Part shown: piece after piece, positions 15,751 through 24,470 of the stretch
How positions within the stretch are numbered: the stretch's first letter is position 1
Layout: every line of letters begins with the position of its first letter
Assembly: GCA_001939945.1 (NCBI GenBank)
Contig: MOEB01000024.1
Span: forward strand, 1 to 64,000
DNA from: Aerophototrophica crusticola
Lineage (GTDB): Bacteria; Pseudomonadota; Alphaproteobacteria; Azospirillales; Azospirillaceae
Length of the DNA stretch: 64,000 nucleotides
Reading direction: 5' to 3'
Made by a program: the position numbers and the translations under genes
Notes under the pieces: model-generated
Told to the model about the DNA's origin: nothing
Database searches by the model: none
What the model saw: the letters and a program-made list of their open reading frames with translations, nothing else

Positions 15751-16386
15751 TCACCGGCTCACCGCCATGTGGACGGCCAGCCCGGCCAGGACGGAGCCCA
15801 TGACCATGCGCTGCACCTTGGCCCAGAAAGGCCGGCCGGTGAGGAAACGCGCCACCTCCCCCGCCACCAGCACGTAGCAGGCATTGACCGACAGGCTGAT
15901 GGTCATCTGCACCGCGCCCAGCAGCAGGCCCTGGGCCAGGACGGAACCGCGGCCGGGGTCGATGAACTGGGGCAGCAGGGAAAGGTAGAGCAGCGCCGCC
16001 TTGGGGTTCAGCAGGTTGGTCAGCAGCCCCATGGTGAACAGGCGCCGCGGGCTGTCCGGGGCCAGGTCCCGCACCTGGAAGGGGGATTGCCCGCCGGGTC
16101 TCAAGGCATTCCAGGCCAGCCAGCCCAAATAGGCGGCCCCCGCCCAGCGGATCATCTCGAACGCCACGGGATAGGTCGCCAGCATGGCCGTCAACCCGCC
16201 CACCGTCAGCAGCAGGAAGACGCAGAACCCCACCCCGACGCCAGCCAGGGACACGAGCCCGGCCGCCCGCCCCTGGCAGGCGGAGCGGGAGACCAGGTAG
16301 GCCATGTTGGGCCCCGGCGTCAGCACCATGCCCAGGCACAGGGCCGCGAAGCCGGCCAGGACCGGCAAGGGGACCAGGTCAGACAT
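15751..16386 (-). CDS. LysE/RhtB-family amino-acid exporter
   Basis: 211 aa, about six membrane segments. The N-terminal signature LCLGMVLTPGPNMAYLVSRS and GLVSLAGVGVGF is that of LysE/RhtB translocators, and NLLNPKAALLYLSLLPQFI is the matching central motif. These inner-membrane proteins export amino acids or their derivatives. The start overlaps the stop of the PhzF-like gene by 8 bases, so the two are translationally linked. The operon context (two acetyltransferases, PhzF-like, MocR regulator) suggests export of a modified amino acid or amine; that is inference. Confidence 0.92.
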   Translation of the reverse strand: MSDLVPLPVLAGFAALCLGMVLTPGPNMAYLVSRSACQGRAAGLVSLAGVGVGFCVFLLLTVGGLTAMLATYPVAFEMIRWAGAAYLGWLAWNALRPGGQSPFQVRDLAPDSPRRLFTMGLLTNLLNPKAALLYLSLLPQFIDPGRGSVLAQGLLLGAVQMTISLSVNACYVLVAGEVARFLTGRPFWAKVQRMVMGSVLAGLAVHMAVSR

Positions 16387-17179
16387 GGATGCTGCCTTCC
16401 AGGTACAGCACGCCCCGGCCGCCGATCTTCACCCGGTCGCCCTCCAGCGCGCAGTGCAGCCGCCCGGACCGGGCGGAAACCTGCCGCGCCTCCAGCCGGG
16501 TCTTGCCCAGCTTCTCCGCCCAATAGGGGATCAGGGTGCAGTGGGCGGAGCCGGTGACCGGGTCCTCCGGGATGCCTTCCTTCGGCGCGAAGAAGCGGGA
16601 GACGAAATCCACGTCCCCGTCCGGCCCGCCGCCGGGGGCGGTGACGATGACCATGCGGTCCACACCGGCCAGGTCGAAGAAATTGGGCGCCAGGGCCCGG
16701 ACCTGGTCCGCCGTCTCATAGACGACGAAGTAGTCGCGGGAGGCCAGCACCGCCTGCGGGGCCGGGCCGCCCAGGGCGGGGACCAGGGAAGCGGGCACCT
16801 CCACCGGCTGCGGCGGGCGGCTGGGGAAGTCGAGGGTGAAGACGTCGCCGTCCCGCGTCACGCCCAGCTCCCCCGCCTTCACGGTGCGGAAGCGCATCCG
16901 TTCCAGCCCGGGGTGCAGGATGGTGGACAGGACGAAGGCGGAGGCCAGGGTCGCGTGGCCGCAAAGGTCCACCTCCACCTCCGGCGTGAACCAACGCAGG
17001 CCCCACAGCCCATCGCCCTCCGGCACCAGGAAGGCAGTCTCCGACAAATTGTTCTCCAGGGCGATGGCCTGCATCAGCCCGTCGGGCAGCCAGGAGTCCA
17101 GCGGCACCACCGCTGCCGGGTTGCCGGTGAAGGGACGCTCGGCGAAGGCGTCCACCTGGTACAGGGGAAGGCGGGGCAT
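16379..17179 (-). CDS. PhzF-family epimerase/isomerase-like protein
   Basis: 266 aa, full length for the family. It opens with LYQVDAFAERPFTGNPAAVV and has NNLSETAFLV (conserved catalytic Glu), LCGHATLASAFVL and EDPVTGSAHC, all diagnostic PhzF motifs. PhzF itself isomerises a phenazine precursor, but most homologues are outside phenazine operons and have unknown substrates; no other phz gene is here. It follows a RimL-type acetyltransferase by 16 bases and overlaps the LysE exporter by 8, so it belongs to a four-gene operon. Confidence 0.93.
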   Translation of the reverse strand: MPRLPLYQVDAFAERPFTGNPAAVVPLDSWLPDGLMQAIALENNLSETAFLVPEGDGLWGLRWFTPEVEVDLCGHATLASAFVLSTILHPGLERMRFRTVKAGELGVTRDGDVFTLDFPSRPPQPVEVPASLVPALGGPAPQAVLASRDYFVVYETADQVRALAPNFFDLAGVDRMVIVTAPGGGPDGDVDFVSRFFAPKEGIPEDPVTGSAHCTLIPYWAEKLGKTRLEARQVSARSGRLHCALEGDRVKIGGRGVLYLEGSIHV

Positions 17180-17195
17180 GTCTGTCTCCAGTCGG

Positions 17196-17822
17196 TCAGG
17201 GGCGGTCGAGCATCGCGAGCAGCCGGGCCTTCACCCCCGCCCACTCCCGGTCGGTGATCGAGAAATAGACGCTGTGCCGCAGGGTGCCGTCGGCGCGGAC
17301 CATGTGGTTGCGGAAGGTCCCCTCCTCCACCGCGCCGATCCGGGCCAGGGCGGCGCGGGACTTGGCGTTCATGTGGTCGGTCTTGAACTCCACCCGGGTG
17401 CAGCCCCAGCCCTCGAAGGCGTGGGCAAGCATCAGGAACTTGGCTTCCGTGTTCAGGGGCGTGCGCTGGAAGCGGGGGGCGAGCCAGGTCCAGCCGATCT
17501 CCGCCCGCCAGTTGGCCCTGTCGATGGCCCCGAAACGGGTGGAGCCGGCGATGGCGGCGGTGGCCACATCGACGGTGACGAAGGGCAAGGCCTTGCCCTG
17601 CTGCTGCTCCGCCAGGGCCAGGGCAACCCAGGCCTCCATGCCCGCCCGGTCCCGCACCGGGGCGGGGTACCAGCGGAAGACGTCCGTATCCGCGCTGATC
17701 TCCGCCAGCGTCGCCGCATGCTCCGCCCGCAGGGGCTCCAACCGCACATGCCGCCCGGTCAAGGTAAGGGGTGCCGTGTCGATGCGGTTGTGGGGATGAA
17801 GGGGGACATCCTGGGGGATCAT
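17196..17822 (-). CDS. RimJ/RimL-type GNAT acetyltransferase, first gene of MocR-linked operon
   Basis: 208 aa from the ATG at 17820-17822 (MIPQDVPLHPHN). Motifs of the RimL-like GNAT_3 branch are visible: LTGRHVRLEPLRAEHA at the start, WRAEIGWTWLAPRFQRTPLN, RVEFKTDHMNAKSRAALARI and a GTFRNHMVRADGTLRHS end. This branch acetylates N-termini of proteins or small amines and amino acids. It heads the operon ending with the acetyltransferase at 15296 and is divergent from the MocR-type regulator at 17954, with a palindromic operator 16 bases before its start. Confidence 0.9.
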   Translation of the reverse strand: MIPQDVPLHPHNRIDTAPLTLTGRHVRLEPLRAEHAATLAEISADTDVFRWYPAPVRDRAGMEAWVALALAEQQQGKALPFVTVDVATAAIAGSTRFGAIDRANWRAEIGWTWLAPRFQRTPLNTEAKFLMLAHAFEGWGCTRVEFKTDHMNAKSRAALARIGAVEEGTFRNHMVRADGTLRHSVYFSITDREWAGVKARLLAMLDRP

Positions 17823-17837
17823 GGGAGCCCTGCCTGA

Positions 17838-17855
17838 AATTGTACTGGTACAATT
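17838..17855. promoter_or_regulatory. Palindromic operator AATTGTAC-TG-GTACAATT
   Basis: A perfect inverted repeat with 8-base arms and a 2-base centre, in the gap between the acetyltransferase operon and the MocR-type gene. A further half-site GTACAATC lies at 17901-17908. This arrangement fits binding of a dimeric GntR/MocR regulator. Its position right before the acetyltransferase start means it should control the operon. Confidence 0.6.
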
Positions 17856-17889
17856 ACCGCTGCACGTATGCTCACCGCTGTTTGTGGCG

Positions 17890-17918
17890 TTGTGCTGCGG
17901 GTACAATCCGGCTACACT
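17890..17918 (+). promoter_or_regulatory. Candidate promoter of the MocR-type regulator
   Basis: TTGTGC (17890-17895), a 17-base spacer, then TACACT (17913-17918), giving a leader of about 30 bases to the ATG at 17954. The half-site GTACAATC (17901-17908) lies in the spacer, which would allow autorepression. Confidence 0.45.
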
Positions 17919-17953
17919 GGGCCCCATATCCGGTCAAACGGAACATTGTCCCC

Positions 17954-19354
17954 ATGACAAGCATCCCCATCGCTCCCTGGAAACCGGATCTGTCAGGTCG
18001 GCCCGGCCCCTTGTACCGGGCCATCGCCACGGCCCTGCATGATGACATCCGCAACGGCACCCTGCCGCCCGGCACCCGCCTGCCCACCCACCGGGACCTG
18101 GCCTGGACCCTGAAGGTCACGGTCGGCACCGTCACCCGCGCCTACCAGGAGGCGGAGCGGCAAGGCCTGATCGGGGGGGAGGTGGGGCGCGGCACCTTCG
18201 TGCGCGACCCGCGGCGGATCAATGAGGGGGCGGTGGAGACGCTACCCGGCGGGATCATCGACCTGTCCGTCAACGCCACCGCCCTGTGGCCAGACGCCGA
18301 CAGCCTGCGGGATGCGGTGCAGGCGGTGGCCGGGCGGGGAGACCTGTTGTCCCTGATGGGCTACCAGCCGCCGCAAGGGCCGCAGCGGCTGCGCGCCGCC
18401 ATCGCCGCCTGGGCGGAGGCGACGTCCGGCCTGTCGGTGCCGGAGGACCAGGTGCTGCTGACCACCGGCGGCCAGGGCGCCATGCACGCCGCCCTGTCGG
18501 CCACCACCCGGCCAGGGGACGTGCTGCTGGTGGAGCAGGTGACCTATCCCGGGATCAAGACCCTGGCCCTGCAACTGGGCCTGCGGCTGGTGCCGGTGGC
18601 CATGGACGGGGACGGCATCCTGCCCGACGCGCTGGAACAGGCGGCCCGCGGCCACGGCGCCCATGCCCTGTATTGCATGCCCACCCTGCAGAACCCCACC
18701 ACCGCCACCATGCCCCGGGCAAGGCGGGAGGCCATTGCCGCCGTTGCCCGGCGGCTGGGGCTGGTCATCGTGGAGGATGACGTCTACGGCTTCCTGGCCC
18801 GCACGCGGGAGCCGACCCTGGCGGAACTGGCGCCGGAGGTGACCATCCATATCGGCAGCGTGTCGAAAAGCCTGTTCCCCGGCCTGCGCACCGGCTACGT
18901 CATCGCCCCCCGCCCCCTGCTGGACCGGCTGGCCGCCGTGACCCGCGCCACCATCCTGACCCCCGCCCATTTGGGTGCCGTGGTGACGGCGGAACTGATC
19001 GAGAGCGGTGAGGCCCTGCGCATCGCCGAGCGCCGCCGCGGTCTGGTGGCGGAGCGGCAGGCCCTGGCCCGTAGCATCCTGGGCAACCGGCTGGGCGGCT
19101 CCGACCCTGCCGTGACCCATTTGTGGCTGACCCTGCCGGAAAGCTGGCGCCGCGACGCCTTCGCCCGCGCCCTGCTGGAACAAGGGGTCAAGGTCACCCC
19201 CGCCGACGCCTTCGCCGCCGGCAAGGCAGAGGTGCCGAACGCCGTCCGCGTCTGCCTTTGCTCCGTGGACCGGGCGGAGACGCTGGAACAAGGCCTGCGC
19301 CCCCTGGCCACCCTGCTGGACAGCCCGCTGAGCGTCGAGGCGGCGTTGGTGTGA
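17954..19354 (+). CDS. MocR-type transcriptional regulator (GntR winged helix + aminotransferase fold)
   Basis: 466 aa from the ATG at 17954. Residues about 10-80 are a GntR winged helix (LYRAIATALHDDIRNGTLPP, RLPTHRDLAWTLKVTVGTVT). The remainder is a class I aminotransferase-like domain with VLLTTGGQGAMHAALS, TLQNPTTATM, IVEDDVYGF and the PLP lysine, about 305, in GSVSKSLFPGLRTGY. MocR proteins use PLP and often an amino-compound adduct as the signal. It is divergent from the acetyltransferase-PhzF-LysE-acetyltransferase operon and most likely controls it. It differs from PdxR proper only by context: no PLP-synthesis gene is adjacent. Confidence 0.92.
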   Translation: MTSIPIAPWKPDLSGRPGPLYRAIATALHDDIRNGTLPPGTRLPTHRDLAWTLKVTVGTVTRAYQEAERQGLIGGEVGRGTFVRDPRRINEGAVETLPGGIIDLSVNATALWPDADSLRDAVQAVAGRGDLLSLMGYQPPQGPQRLRAAIAAWAEATSGLSVPEDQVLLTTGGQGAMHAALSATTRPGDVLLVEQVTYPGIKTLALQLGLRLVPVAMDGDGILPDALEQAARGHGAHALYCMPTLQNPTTATMPRARREAIAAVARRLGLVIVEDDVYGFLARTREPTLAELAPEVTIHIGSVSKSLFPGLRTGYVIAPRPLLDRLAAVTRATILTPAHLGAVVTAELIESGEALRIAERRRGLVAERQALARSILGNRLGGSDPAVTHLWLTLPESWRRDAFARALLEQGVKVTPADAFAAGKAEVPNAVRVCLCSVDRAETLEQGLRPLATLLDSPLSVEAALV

Positions 19355-19429
19355 CGAGGACAGGTTGGTCACGTTCCATTGCAACGAGTCTCTGCCCAAA
19401 CCTATCTCGGGGAAGGAGCAGCAACCCAA

Positions 19430-19458
19430 TTGTATGATCTTAAAACTAGACATATGGA
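19430..19458 (+). promoter_or_regulatory. Weak candidate promoter of the tail-spike-like gene
   Basis: TTGTAT (19430-19435), a 17-base spacer and TATGGA (19453-19458) in an AT-rich stretch unlike flanking DNA. Other TATGAT-like hexamers follow closely, so the exact -10 is uncertain. Confidence 0.25.
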
Positions 19459-19476
19459 ATATGATATACGTACCCT

Positions 19477-19511
19477 CCCCCAGTGAGTGAAACAATCATA
19501 GTATCTGGGGG
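19477..19511 (+). promoter_or_regulatory. Inverted repeat that can mask the tail-spike-like gene's ribosome-binding site
   Basis: CCCCCAG (19477-19483) can pair with CTGGGGG (19505-19511). The right arm overlaps the only purine-rich ribosome-binding sequence (GGGGGA) before the ATG at 19517. In the transcript this would form a 7-bp GC-rich stem that hides the site. Confidence 0.45.
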
Positions 19512-19516
19512 AAATT

Positions 19517-21670
19517 ATGACCTGTATTGATTGGCCGTCGATTTCTGACCTGCCGGAGATCACCCCTGACCAGATCGGTGCCAATGATCGGCTTCGGATC
19601 GAAAGGGTTGGCGCAGGGGCCTCGGCCCTGGAAGTCCAGCGATTGGGAGAGATGGCGTTACGCCAGCACTTCAGCGGCGGGGTGCCGTCGCCCATGCGCA
19701 TCCTCGGCACCGACGCGGAGGGCAAGCCAACCAGCTTCACGCCGGGGAGTGTCTGCACGACGACAGAAAACGTCTTCCACCAGGCTTCCGGGGGCTTGGA
19801 AGCACGCAAGCTGCAAGCCGTCCTGGGCGAGTCGACCAGCGTGCTGGACTTCATCCCATCCCAATTGCACCCCGGCATACGGAACAACACAAACACCACA
19901 GACTTGGCGCCCTTTCTGGCAAACGCGGTTGCCTGGGCGAAGCAGGGTGGTCCGGACTTCGGGCGGGAGCTGTTCTGGCCACAGGGCTTCTATCGGCTCC
20001 GTGAGTTGGACCTGACGGGGGTCAGCAATGTCGCCATGCGTGCCGGCGGGAGCGTCGTCCTGGTCGGGACCGCGACCCCGAGCGAGCCTGGGCTGGCCAT
20101 CATCAAGACGACGAATTACCGGGATTGGGTCGCCAGGGGGGGAGCCGTCGGCGCCATCACGTCAACCCGCGGCATCAGCTGGACGGGAGGAACCTGGATC
20201 GTCAACCCGTTGCATATCCACGCCTACGACCATGGCCTGCTCATGGAGCATGCCGTGGAATGGCTGGTGGAGCGGATGTCCGTTTCCGGACGGTGGCGCC
20301 AGACGGCGCTGCCAGGTGGTACCGTCCGGGCAGGGATCTATTACCAGTACAGCTATTGCAATACACTCTTGAACTGCACCATGGGCGACAGCGCGGGTGC
20401 AGACATGGACAGCTTCGCGCTCTACATGGGCAATGACAACCCAAACGCGTTGACAGCCATCAATTGCCGCAGTGCCGGCCGCAATGGCTTCTATGTCACG
20501 GGTTCAGGCCATTCCTTCGTGAGCTGTGACATCTCCACGGGCCCTCAGCCGAATACCACGGGCATCGTCCTTGGCGCTTGCCGAGGCGTGTCCATCGTCG
20601 GCAGCTACTTCGAAGGACATACGGGTTTCTGCATCAGGAAAGCCGGTATCATCGAAGGTGCCAGCATCTCCGGGTGCAAGTTCGAAGTGCTTGACGACGC
20701 GACGGCGATCGATTTCAGCGGGCCCGCGGGCAGCCAAGGCGTCTGCATCACCGGCAATGCCTTCCGGAACGGGAACGCTTCCCCGAGCAACCGGATCGGC
20801 ATCAAGACCTCGACTGCCGACCACGACCTGGTGGTCGCCGGCAATGCGTTCACGAACCTGTCGGTTGAGATCGACCAATCGGCCGGACAGCCACAAGTCG
20901 CCGCCGCGGGATGCCTGCACACCCTCAACCTGCAAGCGAACGGGAACATAACCCAGCGCACGGGTACCTTCACCGCGCCGCAGGTGACCACCCCGCAACT
21001 GACCGCACAGCAGGTAACCGCCCAGCAGGGCATGGGGTTGCAGGATGGTTCCCTGATGGTCCGCAAGACGACGTCCGCCGGGACCATGGGGCGGGGTTGG
21101 GAGTTCAGCCGCGACTACGGGATGGCAGAACTGACGGACCAGCTCTACTTGGGCAGGCCCACGGCCGGGATCCTCATCGGCTTCTATGACACCAACGGCG
21201 GGGGAACCGCGACGGCCGGCAGCATCACCATTTCGGGTGCGACCACGAGCTACAATTCCGTTTCCGACTACCGGGCCAAAGCGCTGTCGGGCGAGGCGTC
21301 AGGTGCCTGTGCGCGGCTTGCCCGCCTGCCGGTCCACCAGGGCCGGATGATCGACGAGCCGGAGGGCAGCGAACGGCCGATGTTGTTGGCCCATGAGGTG
21401 CAAGGCCTGTATCCCCATGTGGTGACGGGCCGCAAGGATGAGATGCAGCCCGAATACCTGTGGGGCTCCGGCCCCGATGGGCGGCCTGCCAAGGTACCGA
21501 CAGGCCGGCTCATCCCAAGGCTGCAGGAACTCGACCGCTCCAAGCTGGTGGACGAGTTGGTCCTGGCCCACAAGGAGGCGATCACCGCCTTGCGGTGGAT
21601 GCTGGACAACTGGCCTGGCGGTGACGTCCCGCCGCATATCGCGGCGAGCCTTGGGATTTCGAAGCCTTGA
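19517..21670 (+). CDS. Orphan phage tail-spike-like protein: beta-helix with C-terminal S74 chaperone domain
   Basis: 717 aa. The N-terminal 130 residues are of unknown fold. From about 130 there are pectate-lyase-like features (FWPQGFYRLRELDLTG, then repeated short strands such as NCRSAGRNGFYVTGSGHSF and GVSIVGSYFEGHTGF, ISGCKFEVLDD, ITGNAFRNGN), consistent with a right-handed beta-helix. A linker with PQVTTPQLTAQQVTAQQ repeats follows. The last 150 residues carry SYNSVSDYRAKALSG and a helix-rich end (DRSKLVDELVLAHKEAITAL), typical of the S74 intramolecular chaperone that trimerises and then cleaves itself off before the Ser of the SDYR motif. No phage structural, lysis or integration genes are nearby. 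It could be a domesticated polysaccharide-binding or -degrading protein. Confidence 0.7.
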   Translation: MTCIDWPSISDLPEITPDQIGANDRLRIERVGAGASALEVQRLGEMALRQHFSGGVPSPMRILGTDAEGKPTSFTPGSVCTTTENVFHQASGGLEARKLQAVLGESTSVLDFIPSQLHPGIRNNTNTTDLAPFLANAVAWAKQGGPDFGRELFWPQGFYRLRELDLTGVSNVAMRAGGSVVLVGTATPSEPGLAIIKTTNYRDWVARGGAVGAITSTRGISWTGGTWIVNPLHIHAYDHGLLMEHAVEWLVERMSVSGRWRQTALPGGTVRAGIYYQYSYCNTLLNCTMGDSAGADMDSFALYMGNDNPNALTAINCRSAGRNGFYVTGSGHSFVSCDISTGPQPNTTGIVLGACRGVSIVGSYFEGHTGFCIRKAGIIEGASISGCKFEVLDDATAIDFSGPAGSQGVCITGNAFRNGNASPSNRIGIKTSTADHDLVVAGNAFTNLSVEIDQSAGQPQVAAAGCLHTLNLQANGNITQRTGTFTAPQVTTPQLTAQQVTAQQGMGLQDGSLMVRKTTSAGTMGRGWEFSRDYGMAELTDQLYLGRPTAGILIGFYDTNGGGTATAGSITISGATTSYNSVSDYRAKALSGEASGACARLARLPVHQGRMIDEPEGSERPMLLAHEVQGLYPHVVTGRKDEMQPEYLWGSGPDGRPAKVPTGRLIPRLQELDRSKLVDELVLAHKEAITALRWMLDNWPGGDVPPHIAASLGISKP

Positions 21671-21834
21671 GCAGCGGGTTGGCCCGCTTCCAGTTGCCTG
21701 GAGGCGGGTCAAGCCTGTCCGGCCCCCATCACCGGCGCTTGATCCGCGCCAGGGTTCCCATCACCCGTGTGACGTCGAGCCCAACGGCGCAAAGCGGGGA
21801 AGGCGCGCCAGGACGAAGAGGGGGGGAACGGCCC

Positions 21835-22281
21835 TCACTCCACCGCCAGCCGCGTGAACAGCACGTGGGCCGGTTGGCCCAAGGGCTGCCAGACGATGGC
21901 GTTCTGGCCGAACATCTCCGCCAGGGCCAGGGCGTCCAGGGGTGGCAGGTCGAGGACGAGGAAACCCTGCTCGGCCCAGTCGCCGGTCTGGGACCGGCCC
22001 TCATGGGGCAGGAACTCCAGATCCTCCTCCTCCAGGATCTCCTGGAGGCGGGCGTGGGCGGCGTCGTTCTCCGCCTTGGGCTTCACCTGGCTGCGGGGGT
22101 TCCAGGCGGTGACGAAGATGGCCTCCGCCGCCCCGTGGCGTTCCAGCAAGGCGTCCAGGTCGGGGTTCATGCGGTGGACGCGGGCGACCACCTTCTTCTT
22201 GCCGTCCATGGCGACATAGTCGGTCGCCTCATAGGGGGCGCGGACCTCGGCCAGGCTCTTGGGCTTGTTCTTGTCGCTCAT
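21835..22281 (-). CDS. DUF3293 domain protein
   Basis: 148 aa. The family hallmark is a strand followed by AIFVTAWNPRSQ and a later HEGRSQTGDWAEQGFLVLDL segment; function is unknown. Residues 1-15 are charged and look disordered. The ATG overlaps the stop of thiD (ATGA), so it is translationally coupled as the last gene of a folP-glmM-thiD run. The 164 bases between its stop and the tail-spike gene hold nothing I can identify. Confidence 0.85.
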   Translation of the reverse strand: MSDKNKPKSLAEVRAPYEATDYVAMDGKKKVVARVHRMNPDLDALLERHGAAEAIFVTAWNPRSQVKPKAENDAAHARLQEILEEEDLEFLPHEGRSQTGDWAEQGFLVLDLPPLDALALAEMFGQNAIVWQPLGQPAHVLFTRLAVE

Positions 22282-23078
22282 GGGAAGGGGCGCACCGTGT
22301 GGCTGTGGTTCAGGGGACCATGGCCGTGGCCATAGCCGGGGGCGGTCCGCAGCGCCTCCCCCACATAACGCCGGGCCCGGTCCACCGAGTCGGCCATCCC
22401 CAGCCCCTGGGCCAGGCCGCAGGCGATAGCGGAGGCCAGGGTGCAGCCGGTGCCGTGGGTGTGCCTTGTCTCCACCCGCGGGCTGGCCCAGACATGCTCA
22501 CCCGCGGCGGTGACCAGCAGGTCGGTGACCTCCGCCCCATCGATATGGCCGCCCTTCATCAACACGGCCTTGGCGCCCAGTTCCCGCAGCTTGGCGGCGG
22601 CGGCGCGCATGCTGTCCAGGTCGCGGACGGGCAGGCCGGTCAGGGCCTCCGCCTCCGGGGCGTTGGGGGTCAGCAGGTCGGCCAGGGGGAGCAGGCGGGT
22701 GGTGACGGTCCCGACGGAGTGCGGGTCAAGCAGGGCATGCCCGCCCTTGGCCACCATGACCGGGTCCACCACGATGGGCACCCGGCCGCCCAAGGCGGCG
22801 ATGCCGGCGGCCACCGTCTCGATCACGTCGGAGGTGGCGAGCATCCCGGTCTTCACCGCGTCGGCGCCCAGATCGTCCAGCACCAGGCGGATCTGCTGCC
22901 GGATGAAGTCCAGCGGCACCGGCAGCACGCCATGGACGCCGCGTGTGTCCTGGGCGGTCAGGGCGGTGATGGCGGTCATGGCATAACCGTCCAGGGCGGT
23001 GACCGCCTTGATGTCCGCCTGGATGCCGGCGCCACCCCCGCTGTCGGACCCGGCGATGATCAGGACGCGCCCCTTCAC
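22278..23078 (-). CDS. thiD: Hydroxymethylpyrimidine / phosphomethylpyrimidine kinase ThiD
   Basis: 266 aa, normal length. It phosphorylates HMP and HMP-P in thiamine synthesis. N-terminal RVLIIAGSDSGGGAGIQADI is the family signature, followed by YAMTAITALTAQDTRGV, PIVVDPVMVAKGGHALLD and the anion-hole motif HGTGCTLASAIAC near the C-terminus. It lies 15 bases after glmM and overlaps the DUF3293 gene by 4, so it is expressed with glmM rather than with a thiamine operon. I see no TPP riboswitch here. Confidence 0.96.
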   Translation of the reverse strand: MKGRVLIIAGSDSGGGAGIQADIKAVTALDGYAMTAITALTAQDTRGVHGVLPVPLDFIRQQIRLVLDDLGADAVKTGMLATSDVIETVAAGIAALGGRVPIVVDPVMVAKGGHALLDPHSVGTVTTRLLPLADLLTPNAPEAEALTGLPVRDLDSMRAAAAKLRELGAKAVLMKGGHIDGAEVTDLLVTAAGEHVWASPRVETRHTHGTGCTLASAIACGLAQGLGMADSVDRARRYVGEALRTAPGYGHGHGPLNHSHTVRPFP

Positions 23079-23093
23079 GGCAGTCTCCCCCTG

Positions 23094-24470
23094 TTACTCC
23101 GCCGCCTGGGCCGGGGCCTTGGCGGCCGCCTCCACCGCGGCGCAGATGTCGTCCACAACCGTGCGGACCAGCGCCTCGTCCTCCCCCTCCGCCATGACGC
23201 GGATCAGGGGCTCGGTGCCGGACTTGCGGATCAGCACCCGGCCGCGTTCGGCCAGCTTTCCCTCACCCGCCTTGATGGCGGCCTGGACCGGGGCCGCGTC
23301 CAGCGGCTTCACACCGGAGGAGGCATCGTAGCGCACGTTCTTCAGGAGCTGCGGCAGCGGGGTGAAGACCTTCAACACTTCCGACGCCGGCCGGCCCGCC
23401 CGCTTGACGCAGGCCAGCACCTGCAGGGCTGCCAGCAGCCCGTCGCCCGTGGTGGCGAAGTCGGACAGGACCACGTGGCCGGACTGCTCCCCGCCCACGT
23501 TGAAGCCCTGCTGGCGCATGCGCTCCACCACATAGCGGTCGCCCACGGGGGTGCGCTCCAGGGTCAGGCCCTTGCCGCGCAGGTGCAGTTCCATGCCCAT
23601 GTTGGACATGACGGTGGCCACCACGCCGCCGCCGCGCAGGCGCCCGTCCTCCGCCCAGGAGGCGCCGATCAGGGCCATGATCTGGTCGCCGTCGATCTGG
23701 GTTCCCGTCTCATCCGCCAGGATCAGCCGGTCGGCGTCGCCGTCCAGGGCGATGCCGATATGGGCGCCATGAGCCACCACGGCGGCGCGCATGGCCTCCG
23801 TGTGGGTGGCGCCGCACTGGGCGTTGATGTTGGTGCCGTTGGGTGCGACGGCGAGGGGGACCACCTCCGCCCCCAGCTCATACAGCACCCGGGGCGCCAC
23901 CTTGTAGGCGGCGCCGTTGGCGCAATCCACCACCACCTTCAGCCCGTCCAGCCGCAGGTCGCGGGGGAAGCTGGACTTCACCACCTCGATATAGCGGCCG
24001 GACGCGTCCTCCATCCGCTGGGCACGGCCCAGGGCGCCGGGGGCGGCCAAGTCGGGGCCGAAGGGCTGCGCCATGCGCGCCTCGATCTCTGCCTCGATCT
24101 CATCCGACAGCTTGTACCCGTCGGGGCCGAACAGCTTGATGCCATTGTCCTGGTACGGGTTGTGGGAGGCGGAGATCATCACCCCCAGATCCGCCCGCAT
24201 GGAGCGGGTCAGCATGGCCACGGCCGGGGTGGGCATGGGGCCCACCATCACCACGTCCATGCCCATGGAGGTGAAGCCAGCGGCGAGCGCCGGTTCCAGC
24301 ATGTAACCGGACAGGCGGGTATCCTTGGCGATGACCACCACATGCCGGTGGCTGCCACGGCGGAACTGCAACGCGGCGGCCATGGCGGCCTTCAGGGCCG
24401 TCTCCGCCGTCATGGGTTCGGTGTTGGCGGTCCCGCGGATGCCGTCGGTGCCGAAAAGCTTACGACCCAT
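23094..24470 (-). CDS. glmM: Phosphoglucosamine mutase GlmM
   Basis: 458 aa. It converts glucosamine-6-P to glucosamine-1-P for peptidoglycan and [19 protein letters not shown] is the typical start; the phospho-serine loop is [20 protein letters not shown], the metal site is [13 protein letters not shown], and [12 protein letters not shown] is the phosphate-binding end. It follows folP on the same strand by 96 bases and is followed closely by thiD. ftsH-folP-glmM is a common order in Proteobacteria; here ftsH is 1.7 kb upstream of folP with an opposed gene pair in between. Confidence 0.97.
   Translation of the reverse strand: MGRKLFGTDGIRGTANTEPMTAETALKAAMAAALQFRRGSHRHVVVIAKDTRLSGYMLEPALAAGFTSMGMDVVMVGPMPTPAVAMLTRSMRADLGVMISASHNPYQDNGIKLFGPDGYKLSDEIEAEIEARMAQPFGPDLAAPGALGRAQRMEDASGRYIEVVKSSFPRDLRLDGLKVVVDCANGAAYKVAPRVLYELGAEVVPLAVAPNGTNINAQCGATHTEAMRAAVVAHGAHIGIALDGDADRLILADETGTQIDGDQIMALIGASWAEDGRLRGGGVVATVMSNMGMELHLRGKGLTLERTPVGDRYVVERMRQQGFNVGGEQSGHVVLSDFATTGDGLLAALQVLACVKRAGRPASEVLKVFTPLPQLLKNVRYDASSGVKPLDAAPVQAAIKAGEGKLAERGRVLIRKSGTEPLIRVMAEGEDEALVRTVVDDICAAVEAAAKAPAQAAE

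Noticed and set aside
16379-17179. Phenazine biosynthesis
   Set aside because: Only a PhzF-like gene is present; no other phz genes. PhzF homologues are mostly outside phenazine pathways.
17771-17953. Longer N-terminus for the MocR-type regulator
   Set aside because: The upstream frame runs through the promoter and operator and the divergent gene's start; the ATG at 17954 begins right before the winged helix.
19517-21670. Prophage
   Set aside because: A single tail-spike-like gene without integrase, terminase, capsid, lysis or attachment sites does not support a prophage call.
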